From NCBI RefSeq assembly GCF_018279705.1, contig NZ_CP036498.1:1133001-1197000 (forward strand): a stretch of 64,000 nt of DNA. Reading direction: 5' to 3'. The stretch's first letter is position 1. Every line of letters starts with the position of its first letter. Origin of the DNA: Tardiphaga alba. Its GTDB lineage: Bacteria; Pseudomonadota; Alphaproteobacteria; Rhizobiales; Xanthobacteraceae. The notes under the pieces were generated by a model. That model was not told the DNA's origin. It saw only the letters and a program-made list of their open reading frames with translations, and ran no database searches. Positions 61,504 to 64,000 of the stretch are shown in pieces. The position numbers and the translations under genes are program-made.

Positions 61504-62468
61504 ATGATGCGACTTTCAACAGCGGCGTCTTGATCACCGGCGCCGCCGGCTTCATCGGCAGCGCATTGCTGCGGGTGTTGGCGGATGACGGCGTGGGCCA
61601 GGTCACCGCACTCGATCTGCGCGACGTGCCGCCTGCACAGCAACGTGCTGGCATCGACTATGAGCAGGGCGACATCCGCGATCCCGCCCTCAAGGAGATT
61701 TTCGCGCGCGTCAGGCCGCGCACCGTGGTGCATCTCGCCTCGGTGGTTGCCGTCGGCGGTGACGAACGACGCGACTACGAAATCGACGTGCTGGGCACGC
61801 GCAATGTGCTGGAATCCTGCCTTGCCGCCGGCGTGCAGCATCTCATCGTGACATCGAGCGGCGCCGCCTACGGCTATCACGCCGACAATCCCGTGCCGCT
61901 GCGCGAGACCGATCCGCTGCGCGGCAACGAGGATTTCCCCTATGCGCGCAACAAGCGCGAGGTGGAAGACATGCTGGCGCGCTGGCGCAGCGAGCATCCG
62001 CAATTGCAGCAAACCATTTTCCGGCCCTGCACGGTGCTGGGGCCGACTACGAACAATCAGATCACCGCACTGTTCGAGCGCCCCGTCGTCACCGGCCTCA
62101 GCGGCACGGCGACCCCGTTCTCGCTGATCGCCGATAGCGACGTGGTTGCCGCGCTGGCGCAGGCGGTGCGCACCGGCAAACCCGGCATCTACAATCTCGC
62201 CGGTGACGGCACGCTCAGCCTGCGCGAGATCGCGCAGCTCAACGGCAAGCCGTTCATCCCGATCCCGCCCGCCATCATGCGCGGCGCGCTGCGGCTTCTC
62301 AATGCGTTGGGACTGACCAAGCTCACCGCGGAGAATGTCAAGTTCATCCAGTATCGCCCCGTGCTCGACAACACCCGCCTGAAATCCGAATTCGGTTACA
62401 CGCCCGAGCTCGATGCCCGCGTCGTGTTCGAGCGCTATCGCGACCAGCGCCCGGATTTGCCCGCATGA
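61500..62468 (+). CDS. NAD-dependent epimerase/dehydratase (extended SDR)
   Basis: A 322-residue enzyme. The Rossmann motif is ITGAAGFIGSALLR; aspartate in EQGDIRDPAL marks the adenine ring region; the catalytic Tyr and Lys are in YARNKREVE (YxxxK), preceded by TSSGAAYGYH with the catalytic Ser. Members act on nucleotide sugars or other alcohols. Genomic linkage to a BASS transporter and a monooxygenase suggests catabolism of an organic compound, but the substrate is not known. It overlaps both neighbours by four bases. Confidence 0.87.
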   Translation: MNDATFNSGVLITGAAGFIGSALLRVLADDGVGQVTALDLRDVPPAQQRAGIDYEQGDIRDPALKEIFARVRPRTVVHLASVVAVGGDERRDYEIDVLGTRNVLESCLAAGVQHLIVTSSGAAYGYHADNPVPLRETDPLRGNEDFPYARNKREVEDMLARWRSEHPQLQQTIFRPCTVLGPTTNNQITALFERPVVTGLSGTATPFSLIADSDVVAALAQAVRTGKPGIYNLAGDGTLSLREIAQLNGKPFIPIPPAIMRGALRLLNALGLTKLTAENVKFIQYRPVLDNTRLKSEFGYTPELDARVVFERYRDQRPDLPA

Positions 62469-63741
62469 CTCATCTCGTCATTGGCGCCGGCCCGCAGGCC
62501 TTGCCGCCATCAAGAGCATGAAGACCGCCGGCCATGCAGTCGAGGCCGTCGAGCAGAACGCCGATGTCGGCGGGCAATGGCTCTATGGTTCAGCACCGAG
62601 CGCCGTTTATGCATCGACGCATCTGATCTCGTCGAAGCGCACCACGGCCTTTGCAGATTTCCCGATGCCCGAGAACTGGCCGGCCTATCCGAGCCATCGT
62701 CAGGTACTCGACTATTTGCATAGCTATGCGCGACATTTCGATCTCTATCCATCGATCCGCTTCAACACCGGCGTGCAATCCCTGAAGCGGGAAGGGGATG
62801 GCTGGCGCGCGACATTCAGCGACGGCACATCCGCCGGATATGCCGGCGTCATCATCGCCAACGGCCATCTCAGCGATCCCCTGATCCCCAAGACGGCAGG
62901 CGCGTTCGACGGTCCGGTGATGCATGCCAAGGACTATAAGACCGCCGATATTTTTGAAGGAAAGCGCGTGCTGGTCGTCGGCATGGGCAATACCGGCTGC
63001 GATATCGTCGTCGATGCCGTGCACCGTGCGGACAAGGTGCTGTGGAGCGTGCGCGGCGGCAATCACTTCGTGCCGAAATTTCTGGGCGGCAAGCCGGCCG
63101 ACGAAGGCAATCACAAGCCGAAACGCTTCATCATTCCGAAGGGAATTCGCGCGCGCCTGCATGAGCCGATCCTGCGCTTCATCGTCGGTCCGCCCGAACG
63201 CTTCGGGCTGCCGAAGCCCGGGCATCGGCTCTATGATCGCACGCCTATCGTCAACTCGCTGGTGCTGCAGCATTTGGGTCAAGGCGATGTCACCGTGCGA
63301 AAACCGATCCGCGAATTTGCCGGCAAGCGCGTGGTGTTTGCCGATGGGCAGGCCGACGAGGTCGATCTCGTTTTGCTCGCCACTGGCTATCGGATCACGT
63401 TTCCGTTTCTGGGTGATCTGGCCGCGCTCGACTGGCAGGACGCCATCGGTGCGCCGCGCCTGTTCATGAACATGTTTCCGTCAGACGATAACGGGCTCTA
63501 TGTCGCCGGCCTTCTCGAAGGCGCTGGCGTCGGCTGGGAGGGCCGCGCGCTGCAGGCGCGCGTGATCGCGGCCTATCTTGCAGCCCGCGCTGCGCGTCCG
63601 GATGCCGCTGCGGCGTGGCGACGCGAGATCGCGACATGGTTCGCGCAGCCGCAGCGCGGGGATGGCGGCGAGCATGGCCTGTTTGTCGATTTTTTGACCT
63701 ATAAGCGCGACCTGCAACGCGCTTTGGCCCGGTTGAGTTGA
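62465..63741 (+). pseudogene. Flavin-containing monooxygenase, N-terminus frameshifted by one base
   Basis: An FMO/BVMO-type NAD(P)H-dependent flavoprotein of about 425 residues. The ATG at 62465 overlaps the SDR stop and encodes MTHLVIGAGP, the start of the FAD Rossmann motif GxGxxG; the sequence then shifts into another frame at CCGCAGGCC (62492-62500). One G inserted after 62494 restores GAGPAGLAAIKSMKTAGHAV and joins the rest, which contains the NADP Rossmann motif VLVVGMGNTGCDIVVDAV and the C-terminal GLYVAGLLEGAGVGWEGRA. Without the insertion, the open frame (from 62413) begins with a spurious N-terminus and would lack a proper FAD site. See findings. Confidence 0.84.
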
Positions 63742-63790
63742 CACGTCAGGGGTCTATAACTTGCCCCGCAATCAATCAGTGGAGGATCCC

Positions 63791-64000
63791 ATGGGAACAT
63801 CGATCAGCTTCAAGCGCCCCGACGGCAAGGAAGCCAAGGGCTATCTGGCGAAGGCCGGCTGCGCCAATGCGCCGGGCGTGGTCATGATCCAGGAATGGTG
63901 GGGCCTGTCCGACCAGATCAAGGGGCTCGCCGATCGCCTCGCCCAGGAAGGTTTCGATGTGTTGGCGCCGGATCTCTATAACGGCGTGGTCGTGCCCTAT
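63791..64000 (+). CDS. Dienelactone hydrolase family protein, 5' part
   Basis: Only the first 70 residues are inside the window. The start ATG follows a strong GGAGGATCC site. The N-terminal strand FKRPDGKEAKGYLAKAG and VVMIQEWWGLSDQIKGLADRLAQEGFDVLAPDLYNG are typical for dienelactone hydrolase-like alpha/beta hydrolases (the Glu of QEWWG belongs to the active-site region). It lies about 50 bases after the monooxygenase and may be part of the same operon. Confidence 0.82.
   Translation, partial: MGTSISFKRPDGKEAKGYLAKAGCANAPGVVMIQEWWGLSDQIKGLADRLAQEGFDVLAPDLYNGVVVPY

Overview
The window is one contiguous piece of GC-rich alphaproteobacterial chromosome, most likely from the Bradyrhizobium / Afipia / Tardiphaga / Rhodopseudomonas group (Nitrobacteraceae). 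The clearest lineage marker is the fused cytochrome b/c1 gene (fbcH). A rhizobial glpSTPQUV glycerol ABC importer, an Irr-type iron box, a Zur box, a FixK/FNR-type box and dense REP-type palindromes agree with this. No rRNA, tRNA, CRISPR array, transposase or prophage was recognised.

Layout. 1-7.9 kb: the 3' end of an Hsp70-like gene, an MFS transporter, an RND efflux operon (adaptor, permease, TetR regulator) and a flavin reductase. 8.2-14.9 kb: a fatty-acid beta-oxidation operon (fadE, thiolase, fadJ-type multifunctional enzyme) followed by a small membrane protein, a YciA-type thioesterase and a small unknown. 15.0-23.8 kb: a complete glycerol / glycerol-3-phosphate locus, with the GlpR-like regulator, GlpD, two ATPases, two permeases, GlpU and the binding protein GlpV. 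24-31.9 kb: old yellow enzyme, DUF1993, lytic transglycosylase, a TetR / alpha-hydroxyacid oxidase divergent pair, an XRE/DUF2083 fatty-acid-type regulator and small unknowns. 31.8-42 kb: phosphoesterase, NUDIX, GNAT, a Zur-boxed TonB receptor with a DUF2946 partner, an Asp/Glu racemase homologue, a serine hydrolase, CCA-adding enzyme, CoA-pyrophosphatase NUDIX and DUF1285. 42.2-49.1 kb: a four-gene MoxR-DUF58-DUF4159-membrane protein cluster. 49.2-54.8 kb: AmpC-like hydrolase, DUF3060, queD/queE, a cysteine-cluster protein, trmL and an iron-related PepSY protein. 54.9-60.4 kb: siderophore receptor and the bc1 complex (petA, fbcH). 60.6-64 kb: a compact operon of BASS transporter, SDR epimerase and flavin monooxygenase, with a dienelactone hydrolase running off the end.

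Two results stand out. First, five genes (RND permease, GlpR tail, AmpC-like hydrolase, siderophore receptor, flavin monooxygenase) are each repaired by inserting exactly one G or C in a short GC run. This points to systematic deletion errors in the assembly, or less likely to real decay, and anyone using the proteins should correct for it. Second, the two glycerol-importer ATPases carry complementary defects (GlpS lacks the switch histidine, GlpT lacks the LSGGQ signature), which predicts an importer with one consensus and one degenerate ATP site. Several candidate operators (TetR/RND, Zur, Irr/ICE, FixK, GlpR region, TetR/lldD) and eight REP-type palindromes in three classes are also located.
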